From Stenotrophomonas sp. YIM B06876 (lineage in GTDB: Bacteria; Pseudomonadota; Gammaproteobacteria; Xanthomonadales; Xanthomonadaceae): a DNA stretch of 61,994 bases. The position numbers and the translations under genes are program-made. The notes under the pieces are model-generated. The model was given only the letters and a program-made list of their open reading frames with translations. It was not told where the DNA came from and did no database searches. This document shows, one piece after another, positions 12,635 through 21,100 of this stretch. The stretch covers positions 48,691-110,684 of the forward strand of contig NZ_JAUJUJ010000007.1 of assembly GCF_030711595.1 (NCBI RefSeq), written 5' to 3'. Position 1 is the stretch's first letter; every line of letters starts with the position of its first letter.

Positions 12635-13909
12635 ATGACTGACACGCTATCCCGCACCCACGCCATCGCCCTTGATGCCGCCGACCCGCTGAAGCCGCTG
12701 CGCGGCGAGTTCATTTTCCCGCAGCACCAGGGCGCAGACCAGACCTACTTCGTCGGCAATTCCCTCGGCCTGCAGCCGCGCGGCGCCCGGGCGATGGTGC
12801 AGGAAGTGATGGACCTGTGGGGCAGCATCGCCGTTGAAGGCCACTTCACCGGGCCGACCCGCTGGATGGGCTACCACCGCCTGGTGGCCGAATCGCTGGC
12901 GCGCGTGGTCGGCGCGCAGCCCACGGAAGTGGTGGCGATGAACACGCTCAGCGTGAACCTGCATCTGATGATGGTCAGTTTCTACCGGCCCACCGCCGAG
13001 CGCCCGGCAATCCTGATCGAAGCCGGTGCATTTCCCACCGACCGCCATGCGGTGGAAGCGCAGATCCGTTTCCATGGTTTCAACCCGGCTACCGACCTGA
13101 TCGAAGTGCAGCCCGACGAGGCCAATGGCACGATCTCGATGCAGGCCATCGAACGCGCGATCGGCGAGCACGGCAAGCGCCTGGCGCTGGTGCTGTGGCC
13201 CGGCGTGCAGTACCGCAGCGGGCAGGCATTCGACCTGGCCGCGATCACCCGGCTGGCGCGGGCCCAAGGTGCCAACGTCGGTTTCGACCTGGCCCATTCG
13301 GTGGGCAACCTGCCGCTGTCGCTGCATGACAACGGCGCCGACTTCGCCGTGTGGTGCCACTACAAGTACCTCAACGCCGGCCCCGGCGCAGTGGCCGGCT
13401 GCTTCGTGCACGAACGCCATGCCCGCGACACCGGCCTGCCGCGCTTTGCCGGCTGGTGGGGCCACGAGGAAGCCTCGCGTTTCCAGATGGCGCCGCAGTT
13501 CGTGCCCGCAGTCGGCGCCGAAGGCTGGCAGCTGAGCAACCCGCCGGTGCTGGGGCTGGCGCCCCTGCGCGCCTCGCTGGCCCTGTTCGACCAGGCCGGC
13601 ATGGAAGCGCTGCGGCGCAAATCGCTGCAGTTGACCGGCTTCCTCGAAGCGCTGGTGCAGCACCGCCTGGCGCATGTGCTGCAGATCGTCACACCGTCGC
13701 AAGCCGAACGCCGTGGCTGCCAGCTGTCATTGCGCGTGCTCGGCGGCCGCGAACAGGGCCGCGCCCTGTTTGAATACCTGCAGTCGGTCGGCGTGCTGGG
13801 CGATTGGCGCGAACCGGACGTGATCCGCATCTCCCCCACCCCGATGTACAACCGCTACCGCGACGTCTACCGCTTCGTCGAGGAAGTGGAAACGTGGGCG
13901 GGCGTATAA
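12635..13909 (+). CDS. kynU: Kynureninase
   Basis: PLP enzyme cleaving 3-hydroxykynurenine (or kynurenine) to 3-hydroxyanthranilate (or anthranilate) plus alanine. The 424-aa length matches the family. The PLP lysine lies in WCHYKYLNAGPGA, about residue 245. The substrate/PLP-binding stretch GFDLAHSVGNLPL precedes it and GRFAGWWGHE-like RFAGWWGHEEASRF follows it. A 90-bp gap from nbaC contains TAAACT (12600-12605), a possible -10 box. With kmo directly downstream and nbaC upstream, the product most likely feeds 3-hydroxyanthranilate into NAD synthesis. Confidence 0.97.
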   Translation: MTDTLSRTHAIALDAADPLKPLRGEFIFPQHQGADQTYFVGNSLGLQPRGARAMVQEVMDLWGSIAVEGHFTGPTRWMGYHRLVAESLARVVGAQPTEVVAMNTLSVNLHLMMVSFYRPTAERPAILIEAGAFPTDRHAVEAQIRFHGFNPATDLIEVQPDEANGTISMQAIERAIGEHGKRLALVLWPGVQYRSGQAFDLAAITRLARAQGANVGFDLAHSVGNLPLSLHDNGADFAVWCHYKYLNAGPGAVAGCFVHERHARDTGLPRFAGWWGHEEASRFQMAPQFVPAVGAEGWQLSNPPVLGLAPLRASLALFDQAGMEALRRKSLQLTGFLEALVQHRLAHVLQIVTPSQAERRGCQLSLRVLGGREQGRALFEYLQSVGVLGDWREPDVIRISPTPMYNRYRDVYRFVEEVETWAGV

Positions 13910-13928
13910 CCCTTTCCGGACCATCGCA

Positions 13929-15299
13929 TTGACCGTTGAAAACCCGCGTTCCCTGACCATCATCGGCGCCGGCCTGGCCGGCTCCCTGCTCGCCATCCTG
14001 TTGTCACGGCAGGGCTGGCAGATCACCATTTACGAACGCCGCGGCGACCCGCGCATCGCCGATTACGAGTCCGGCCGCTCGATCAACCTGGCGCTGGCCG
14101 AACGCGGCCGCAACGCGCTGCGCCAGGCCGGCGTGGAAGCGGAGGTGATGGCCAAGACGGTGATGATGCGCGGGCGCATGGTGCATGCCCGCGATGGCAG
14201 CCAGGAACTGCAGCGCTACGGCCGCGATGACAGCGAAGTCATCTGGTCGGTGCATCGCCGCGACCTCAACACCACCTTGCTGCAGCTGGCCGAACAGGCC
14301 GGGACGAAGATCCACTTCCACCGCCGCCTGCACACCGTGGATTTCGACGCCGGCTACGCCCGCTTCATCGACGACCGCGACGACCAGCCGCACGACATCC
14401 ACTTCAACACGCCGTTGATCGGGGCCGACGGTGCCGGCTCGGCGCTGCGCGCGGCGATGAACCGAAAATCGCCGCTGGGCGAGCACACCGAGTTTCTCGA
14501 CCACTCCTACAAGGAGCTTGAAATACCGCCCGGCCCGACCGGCGGTTTCCAGATCGAGCCGCACGCGCTGCATATCTGGCCGCGCGGACGTTACATGTGC
14601 ATCGCCCTGCCCAATGACGAAGGCACGTTCACCGTCACCGTGTTCCTGCCCAACGAGGGCGACCCCAGTTTTGCCAGCGTGCGCAACGGCATCGAGGCCG
14701 AAGCGCTGTTCCAGCGCGACTTCGCCGACGCGCTGCCACTGATCCCGGATCTGCACCATGACTGGGAACAGCATCCGCCCGGCCTGCTCGGCACGCTGTA
14801 CCTGGACCGCTGGCACCTGCGCGGGCGCGCGGTGCTGCTCGGCGATGCCGCCCATGCCATGGTGCCGTTCCACGGCCAGGGCATGAACTGCGCATTCGAG
14901 GACTGTGTGGCATTGGCGCGCATGCTGCAGCAAAACGATTCGGTGGAATCCGCATTTGCCGCGTTCCAGGCCGAGCGCAAGCCCAACGCCGCCGCCATCC
15001 AGCAGATGGCGCTGGACAACTACATCGAGATGCGTGACCAGGTGGCCGATCCAGCCTTCCTGCTACAGCGCGAGCTGGAACAGGCACTACAGGCACGCTG
15101 GCCCACCCGTTTCGTGCCGCACTACACGATGGTGACCTTCCTGCACACGCCCTATGCCGTGGCGCTGGAGCGCACCCGCATCCAGCAACGCATTCTTGCC
15201 GACGCCACCGCCGGCCACACCACACTTGAACATATGGACTGGGCCGCGTTGGAGCAGATCATCCATGCCCAGCTGCCGGTTCTGGAAGGAGCGCACTGA
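13929..15299 (+). CDS. kmo: Kynurenine 3-monooxygenase, TTG start
   Basis: FAD- and NADPH-dependent hydroxylase converting kynurenine to 3-hydroxykynurenine. The 456-aa protein has the FAD Rossmann motif GAGLAGSLLA (about residues 12-21), ESGRSINLALAERGR, and the second FAD motif GDAAHAMVPFHGQGMNCAFED near 310. The frame begins at TTG 13929 (protein MTVENPRSLTIIGAG). No ATG or GTG lies between the upstream stop and the Rossmann fold, so TTG is the best start; the Shine-Dalgarno is poor. It lies 19 bp after kynU and is probably translated from the same message. Confidence 0.95.
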   Translation: MTVENPRSLTIIGAGLAGSLLAILLSRQGWQITIYERRGDPRIADYESGRSINLALAERGRNALRQAGVEAEVMAKTVMMRGRMVHARDGSQELQRYGRDDSEVIWSVHRRDLNTTLLQLAEQAGTKIHFHRRLHTVDFDAGYARFIDDRDDQPHDIHFNTPLIGADGAGSALRAAMNRKSPLGEHTEFLDHSYKELEIPPGPTGGFQIEPHALHIWPRGRYMCIALPNDEGTFTVTVFLPNEGDPSFASVRNGIEAEALFQRDFADALPLIPDLHHDWEQHPPGLLGTLYLDRWHLRGRAVLLGDAAHAMVPFHGQGMNCAFEDCVALARMLQQNDSVESAFAAFQAERKPNAAAIQQMALDNYIEMRDQVADPAFLLQRELEQALQARWPTRFVPHYTMVTFLHTPYAVALERTRIQQRILADATAGHTTLEHMDWAALEQIIHAQLPVLEGAH

Positions 15300-15386
15300 T
15301 GGCGCACCCCAGTACCGTTCCGGTCGCGTATGAACGATGCCGTCGCCACGGCTGACATAAACGAATAGCCGACGGTAAAAACCAAC

Positions 15387-16829
15387 ATGCCAGACTCCTT
15401 CCTCTTCTACGACCTGGAAACCTTCGGTCAGGACCCGCGCCGCACCCGCATCGCCCAGTTCGCGGCGGTACGCACCAATGCCGAGCTGGAAGTGATCGAC
15501 GAGCCGGTCAGCTTCTACGTCAAGCCAGCCGATGACCTGCTGCCCTCGCCCGTGGCCACGCTGATCACCGGCATCACCCCGCAGCACGCGCTGGCCGAAG
15601 GCGTCAGCGAGGCCGAGGCCTTCGCCCGCATCAACGACCTGATGAGCCGGCCGCAGACCTGCACGCTGGGCTATAACACCCTGCGTTTTGACGACGAGTT
15701 CGTCCGCTACGGGTTGTTCCGCAACTTCTTCGATCCCTACGAGCGCGAATGGCGCAGCGGCAATTCGCGCTGGGACCTGCTGGACATGCTGCGGCTGGTG
15801 CACGCACTGCGCCCGGACGGCATCGAATGGCCGCAGCGCGAGGACGGCGCCACCTCGTTCAAGCTCGAACACCTGGCCATCGCCAACAACGTGCGCGAAG
15901 GCGACGCCCATGAAGCGCTGTCCGACGTCTACGCCACCATCGGCATGGCCCGCCGCTTCAAGCAGGCGCAGCCGCGCATGTGGGACTACGCGCTGAAGCT
16001 GCGCGACAAGCGCTTTGTCGCCAGCCTGCTGGACGTGGTGGCGATGACGCCGGTGCTGCACATCTCCATGCGCTACCCGGCCAACCGGCTGTGCGCCGCA
16101 CCCGTGCTGCCGCTGACCCGCCACCCGCACATCAGCAACCGGGTGATCGTGTTCGATCTGGAAGGCGACGTGCAGCAGCTGCTGGACCTGTCGGCCGAGG
16201 AGATCGCCGCGCGCCTGTACACCCGCGCCGCCGACCTGCCAGAGGGCCAGCAGCGCGTGCCGCTGAAGGAAGTGCATCTGAACAAGGTGCCGGCGCTGGT
16301 CGCCTGGAACCACCTGCGCGCGCCTGACTTCGAACGTCTGGCCATCGATCCAGCGGCCATCGAGGCCAAGGTCGAACAGCTGCGTGCGCTAGGCCCGGAA
16401 CTGGCCGAGAAGGTGCGCTGCGTGTTCGCCGGCGAGCGCCCGGCCGGTCCGGTCGATGCCGACGCCTCGCTCTACGACGGCTTCCTGGCCGACGGCGACA
16501 AGGCGCTGATGCCCAAGGTGCGCACCGCTCCGCCCGAAGCGCTGGCCGAGCTGGAAGGCCGCTTCCGCGACCCACGCCTGCCCGAACTGCTGTTCCGCTA
16601 TCGCGCCCGCAACCATCCGCACACGCTGCAGAGCGAGGACCGCGCACGCTGGGACGACTACCGCCGCCTGCGCCTGTTCGATGAGGCCGCCCGCCTGGGC
16701 GAGCAGACCCTGCCGCAGTATTTCGCGCAGATCGAGCAGTTGTGCGCCGAACACCACGACCAACCCGAGCGCCTCGCCCTGCTGGAGCACCTGCAGCAGT
16801 GGGGCCAGCACCTGCAGCAATCGCTATGA
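15387..16829 (+). CDS. sbcB: Exodeoxyribonuclease I
   Basis: Processive 3'-to-5' single-strand DNA exonuclease acting in mismatch repair and recombination. The 480-aa length matches E. coli SbcB (475). The N-terminal DEDD nuclease domain begins FLFYDLETFGQDPRRTRIAQ, where the first acidic pair is DLE; the second block LGYNTLRFDDEFVRYGLF and third DAHEALSDVYATI complete the site. The C-terminal SH3-like/helical region closes the enzyme around single-stranded DNA. Its stop overlaps the next start (ATGA). The gene faces sbcCD across a hairpin array; in E. coli, sbcB and sbcCD mutations are known to interact in recombination. Confidence 0.97.
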   Translation: MPDSFLFYDLETFGQDPRRTRIAQFAAVRTNAELEVIDEPVSFYVKPADDLLPSPVATLITGITPQHALAEGVSEAEAFARINDLMSRPQTCTLGYNTLRFDDEFVRYGLFRNFFDPYEREWRSGNSRWDLLDMLRLVHALRPDGIEWPQREDGATSFKLEHLAIANNVREGDAHEALSDVYATIGMARRFKQAQPRMWDYALKLRDKRFVASLLDVVAMTPVLHISMRYPANRLCAAPVLPLTRHPHISNRVIVFDLEGDVQQLLDLSAEEIAARLYTRAADLPEGQQRVPLKEVHLNKVPALVAWNHLRAPDFERLAIDPAAIEAKVEQLRALGPELAEKVRCVFAGERPAGPVDADASLYDGFLADGDKALMPKVRTAPPEALAELEGRFRDPRLPELLFRYRARNHPHTLQSEDRARWDDYRRLRLFDEAARLGEQTLPQYFAQIEQLCAEHHDQPERLALLEHLQQWGQHLQQSL

Positions 16830-17512
16830 CCGCCTATTTTTCCGACGCCAGCTTCAAGTTCCTGCGTGGGCTGGCCGCGCACAACGACAAGACCTGGTTC
16901 AACGACCACAAGGCGCAGTACGAAGCGCATGTGCGCCAGCCGTTCCTGCGCCTGATCGCCGACCTGCAGCCGGACATCGAAGCGATCAGCCCGCATTTCC
17001 GCGCCGATCCGCGCACCGTGGGCGGCTCGCTGTACCGCATCCAGCGCGATGCACGTTTTTCCAACGACAAATCGCCGTACAAGACCTGGCAGGGCGCGCG
17101 CTTCTATCACGAGCGCCGCCGCCTGCAGATCGTGCCGCTGTTCTATCTGCACCTGCAGCCGGGCAACTGTTTCCTCGGCGGCGGCCTGTGGCATCCCGAA
17201 CCGGACAGCATGCGCAAAGTGCGGCAGTTCATTTTCGACAACCCGGCCAGCTGGGAGCGCGCGGTGCGCGACCCGGCCATCACCCGCCGCTTCGAAATGG
17301 AAACCGACGAGAAGCTGCAGCGGCCGCCGCGCGGCTACCCGGCCGATCACCCACACATCGAGGATCTGAAACAGCGCAACTGGGTGTATTCGCGCCCGCT
17401 GACCGAAGCGCAGATGTGCAGCCCGCAGCTGCGCCAGACCCTGGTCAAGGATTACACCACGCTGGCGCCGTTCATCGACTACCTGTGCGCGGCACTGGAT
17501 CTGGAGTTCTGA
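16826..17512 (+). CDS. DUF2461 family protein
   Basis: The 228-aa product (MTAYFSDASFKFLRGLAAHNDKTW...) belongs to the DUF2461/TIGR02453 family, recognisable by LAAHNDKTWFNDHKAQYE at the N-terminus, RTVGGSLYRIQRDARFSNDKSPYKT in the middle and the C-terminal LVKDYTTLAPFIDYL. The family's function is unknown. The frame is open further upstream inside sbcB, but the ATG that overlaps the sbcB stop (ATGA) gives the standard family start. It is soluble, with no signal. It is translationally coupled to sbcB and is followed by the 21-bp hairpin array. Confidence 0.92.
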   Translation: MTAYFSDASFKFLRGLAAHNDKTWFNDHKAQYEAHVRQPFLRLIADLQPDIEAISPHFRADPRTVGGSLYRIQRDARFSNDKSPYKTWQGARFYHERRRLQIVPLFYLHLQPGNCFLGGGLWHPEPDSMRKVRQFIFDNPASWERAVRDPAITRRFEMETDEKLQRPPRGYPADHPHIEDLKQRNWVYSRPLTEAQMCSPQLRQTLVKDYTTLAPFIDYLCAALDLEF

Positions 17513-17548
17513 TCGGGCCCCGCTTCACCCCGCCTGCCACTGTAACGC

Positions 17549-17674
17549 CGGGCTTTTTGCTCGGTTGATGGAGCAGTTTGCTCGGAGTCCGGGGCTTTTT
17601 CCCCGGTGCGCGGGGCTTTTTGTCCGGCCAATGGAGCAATTTGCTCGGAACGCGGGGCTATCTGCCCGCAGGAC
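17549..17674. repeat. Tandem array of six 21-bp hairpin units
   Basis: Six head-to-tail units start at 17549, 17570, 17591, 17612, 17633 and 17654. Consensus is about GGRGCNNTTTGCYCGG plus five variable bases. In five units, bases 2-5 pair with 11-14: units 2 and 5 form GAGCA/TGCTC, unit 6 GGGC/GCCC, and units 1 and 4 keep the stem with one G-T wobble. Unit 3 forms GGGG/CCCC. The A-T to G-C swap at pair 3-13 looks compensatory. The array fills the space between the convergent DUF2461 and sbcC stops. It could act as a two-way terminator or mRNA-end structure, or be a minisatellite. On the minus strand one frame reads heptapeptides like EQIAPLA. Confidence 0.85.
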
Positions 17675-17683
17675 GTCCCCGGC

Positions 17684-20600
17684 TCAGGGGCTAAGCACCG
17701 TGCTGTGGCCCAGCCCGCGGGTCTTGCGTACCTGGATCTGCACCGGGATGCGTTCCTTGACCGCATCGACATGGCTGATCACGCCGATCAGCTTGCCCTG
17801 GGCGTTGAGGCTGTCCAGCGCGTCCAGGGCGACATCCAGCGAGTCCGGGTCGAGGCTGCCGAAGCCTTCGTCGAGGAAGAACGAGTCGATGCGGGTCTTG
17901 TGGCTGACCAGATCCGACAGCCCCAGCGCCAGCGCCAGACTGACCAGGAAACTCTCGCCGCCGGACAGGGTGCGGGTGTCGCGCCGGACGTCGGCCTGCC
18001 AGGTGTCGAGCACGCTCAAGGCCAGCCCGGCACCGGCGCGGGCCAGCAGGTAGCGGCCGCCATCAAGACGTTGCAGGTGCTGGTTGGCCAGCCGCACCAG
18101 CTGGTCCAGGGTCAGGCCCTGGGCGAAGGTGCGGAACTTGTCGCCCTGCGCCGAACCGATCAGGCCGTTGAGGTGCTGCCATTGTTCCAGCCGCGCGCCG
18201 GCCTCGGCGATCTGCGCGTGCAGCGCCTGCAGGCCAGTGCGCTGGGTCTGATCCAGTTCCAGCCGGGTACGCAGCTGGGTGGCCTGGTCGCGTGCCTGCG
18301 CCACCGCGGCCTCGTTTTCCTGCACTTGCTGTTCCAGCTGTTCGACACTGGCATCGCTGCGCGGGCTGGCCTGCAGCTCCTGCTCGCGTTCGCGCAGCTG
18401 CGCCGCACGGCTGCGGGCATCGGCCAGCGACTGCGCCAGCGCATCCTGCTGGGCCTGCAGCTGTTGACGCTGTTCGGGCGGCAGCCGCGCGGCCAGCAGC
18501 GCCCCGGCGTCGGCGAAGCCGTGTTCGTGCAGCGCCGCCTCGAGCCGGGTTTCGGCCTGGCGCAGGTCCTGCGTGCGGCTCTCCAGCAGCACCTCGGCCG
18601 CATGCGCTTCGGCGGCGGCACGCTGCAACTGCTGCCGCACCTGTTCCAGTCCGGCAATGGCGTGGCGCAGCGCGGCGGCGGGATCGGCCACCGCCGCCAG
18701 CGCCGGCTCGGCGGGATGGCCGCTGTCGTCCCAGCGCTGCTGCCAGTGACTACCCTGCTCGCTCGCCTGCCCGACATCGCTGCGCCGCTGCACCAGCAAC
18801 TGCTGCAGCTGCTGCAGCTCCGTTTCACGCTGGCGCCATTGCGCCCATTCCTGTTCGCGCTGCTGCAGCCATGCGCCGCTATCGGCCGGCACCTCGCCTT
18901 CGGGCAGGCCGGCCGACAACTGCTCGCGCAGACGTGCGCTTTCGTCGACGGCCGCAGCGTGGCGATCACTCAGCTCCTGCTCGCGGCCGGCGGCAAGCGC
19001 CAATGCGTCGCGCAGCCCCTGCAGCCGGGTGTCATGCCGGTCCAGCGCCAGCTGCTGTTCGGTGCAGTGTTGCTGCGCAGCCTGCAGCGCGTTTCCCAGC
19101 TGTTCGAGCCGGTTCACCTGTTCGCTGAGCTGCGTGCCCGCTGCACGGGTGGCATCCAGTTCGGCCTGCAGCGATGCCTGTTCGTCGCCTTCGCCCAGCA
19201 CCAGCTGCAGCTGCAGCTGCGCACAACGCGTCGCCCACTCGTTGCCGAGCGCAGCGTACTGCCCGTTCAAGACTTCCAGTTGCTTGCCGGTCCGAGCCAG
19301 TTCCGATTGCCGCGCAGCCAGCTGCAGCTCGCTGCGTTGCTGCTGTTCGTAGGCCTGCTGGTAGTGCTGTTCGGCGGCACTGGCGGCGGCCTGCGCCGCG
19401 CTGGGGTCCAGCTGCCGGTACTGCTCGATGGCCGGGTGTTCGGTGGCACCACACAGCGGGCAGGCCTGCCCGTCTTCCAGCGCGGCGCGATGACCGGCCA
19501 GATCCATGATCTGCCGTTCCAGCGCGGCGATGCGCTGGCGGTCGTCCCAGGTTGCCTTGGCGACGGCCAGCGCGGCCTGCGCCGCTGACAGCTGCTGTTC
19601 GTCATCGACCCGTGCGGCCTGCAGCTCCTGCAGCTGTGCCTGCTCGGCGCTGATCTGCGCACGCAGCGTCTGCCGTTGCTCGGCCAGCGGCGAAAGATCA
19701 CGCAATGCCCCATAGCGTTCACGCAGCTGGTCGCGCGAGGCGCGCAGCGCCTCCAGACCGGTGCCGGCGCTGGCAGCGCTGAACTGTGCGGCCTGCGTGT
19801 CCCGCTGTGCAATGGCCTGCGCCACTGCCACCGCCAGCCCTGCCTGCTCGGCGTCGCCGGCCTGCAGCTGGGCCTGCGCCTGTACGTGCTTGCCGGCCGC
19901 ATCGGTCAACGCCTGTTGCGCCTGCACCTGCTGCTGGCTGGCGGCCTGCAACTGGGTAAACCCCGCGCGCCAGCCCGGCAACTTGTCGCCGAGCTGCGCG
20001 TGCGCGGCAACACCGGTCTGGATCGCCTGCAGCTGCTCCAGCCGCTGCTCATCGCGCTGCAACGCAGCACGGCTGGCCTGTGCGTTTTGCCGCGCCAGCT
20101 GCAGGCACTGCCACAGGGCATTGCGCTCCAGCTCGCGGTGTTCAACGTGCCGCTGCTGCGCGTGCTCGCGGCCAGCGCCGGCCTCGACCAGCGCCTGTAC
20201 CGCCTGCTGCCAATGACTGTAAGCCGGCCATCCCGCTTCGGCCGGCTGCGCGCGTTGCAGGCGCTCGCGCGCCGGCGCGGCATCCTCCAGCGCCTGCTGC
20301 GCGGCGTGCGTGTCCGCGTCGGCCGCGTGCAACTGCGCCTGCACCCGGTCCAGCTCCTGCCGCCAGGCCAGCGCTTCGCGGCTGTGCTGCTGCGCGGCCA
20401 GCAGCGGCGGCAGCTGCGCAGCCAGCTGCTCGGCCTGTTCCTGCAGCGCCGTGCGTTCGGGCTCAGGCAGCAGCTGCACGCCGCCGGCACGGGCCTGCAA
20501 CTGCTCGACCTCGCGTTTGCGCTGCTCGGTCTGCTGGTACACGCGCTGGGAGATGTCGCTGTAGATATCGGTACCGGTGAGCTGTTCCAGCAGTTCGGCG

Positions 20601-21100
20601 CGGTCCTTGTCGGAGCTGTTGAGGAAGTCGGCGAACTGGCCCTGGGCCAGCAGCACCGAGCGGGTGAAACGGTCGAAATCCAGCCCGGTGCGGGCCTCGG
20701 TTTCCTCCAGCTTCTCCTTGATCGAGGTGGTGATGATGCTGCCGTCGGCCAGCGCCAGTTCCACCTGCGGCGCCTGCAGGCGCCCATCCACCTTGTCGCG
20801 CGCGCGCCGCTGCGCCCAGAACGCGCGGTAGCGCTGGCCACGGCTCTCGAACTCCACCTCGGCCAGGCAGTCGGCGGTGTGTTCGGTCATCAGCGGGTTG
20901 TGTGCGGCCGAGATGGTGGCCATGCGCGGGGTGCGATGGAACAGCGCTAGGCAGATGGCATCCAGCAGCGTGGTCTTGCCGGCACCGGTGGAGCCGGTGA
21001 TGGCAAACAGGCCATCGGCAAAGGCCGGCGCGGTGAAATCGATATGGGTTTCGCCCTTGAGCGAATTGAGGTTCTTCAGCCGCAGCGAGAGGATCTTCAT
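17684..21100 (-). CDS. sbcC: Exonuclease subunit SbcC (Rad50-like ATPase)
   Basis: ATPase subunit of the SbcCD nuclease, which cuts DNA hairpins, palindromes and protein-blocked ends. The 1138-aa protein starts MKILSLRLKNLNSLKGE and has Walker A GSTGAGKTTLLDAI near residue 36. Two long, glutamine- and alanine-rich coiled coils flank a zinc hook CPLC (in QACPLCGATEHPA). The C-terminal half has signature LSGGESFLVSLALALGLSDL and Walker B FFLDEGFGSLD. Its start overlaps the sbcD stop (ATGA), so the two subunits are translationally coupled. The 21-bp hairpin array begins 10 bp past its stop. Confidence 0.97.
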   Translation of the reverse strand: MKILSLRLKNLNSLKGETHIDFTAPAFADGLFAITGSTGAGKTTLLDAICLALFHRTPRMATISAAHNPLMTEHTADCLAEVEFESRGQRYRAFWAQRRARDKVDGRLQAPQVELALADGSIITTSIKEKLEETEARTGLDFDRFTRSVLLAQGQFADFLNSSDKDRAELLEQLTGTDIYSDISQRVYQQTEQRKREVEQLQARAGGVQLLPEPERTALQEQAEQLAAQLPPLLAAQQHSREALAWRQELDRVQAQLHAADADTHAAQQALEDAAPARERLQRAQPAEAGWPAYSHWQQAVQALVEAGAGREHAQQRHVEHRELERNALWQCLQLARQNAQASRAALQRDEQRLEQLQAIQTGVAAHAQLGDKLPGWRAGFTQLQAASQQQVQAQQALTDAAGKHVQAQAQLQAGDAEQAGLAVAVAQAIAQRDTQAAQFSAASAGTGLEALRASRDQLRERYGALRDLSPLAEQRQTLRAQISAEQAQLQELQAARVDDEQQLSAAQAALAVAKATWDDRQRIAALERQIMDLAGHRAALEDGQACPLCGATEHPAIEQYRQLDPSAAQAAASAAEQHYQQAYEQQQRSELQLAARQSELARTGKQLEVLNGQYAALGNEWATRCAQLQLQLVLGEGDEQASLQAELDATRAAGTQLSEQVNRLEQLGNALQAAQQHCTEQQLALDRHDTRLQGLRDALALAAGREQELSDRHAAAVDESARLREQLSAGLPEGEVPADSGAWLQQREQEWAQWRQRETELQQLQQLLVQRRSDVGQASEQGSHWQQRWDDSGHPAEPALAAVADPAAALRHAIAGLEQVRQQLQRAAAEAHAAEVLLESRTQDLRQAETRLEAALHEHGFADAGALLAARLPPEQRQQLQAQQDALAQSLADARSRAAQLREREQELQASPRSDASVEQLEQQVQENEAAVAQARDQATQLRTRLELDQTQRTGLQALHAQIAEAGARLEQWQHLNGLIGSAQGDKFRTFAQGLTLDQLVRLANQHLQRLDGGRYLLARAGAGLALSVLDTWQADVRRDTRTLSGGESFLVSLALALGLSDLVSHKTRIDSFFLDEGFGSLDPDSLDVALDALDSLNAQGKLIGVISHVDAVKERIPVQIQVRKTRGLGHSTVLSP

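Noticed and set aside
17549..17674. CRISPR array
   Set aside because: The 21-bp units are contiguous, with no unique spacers of constant length, and no cas gene is nearby.
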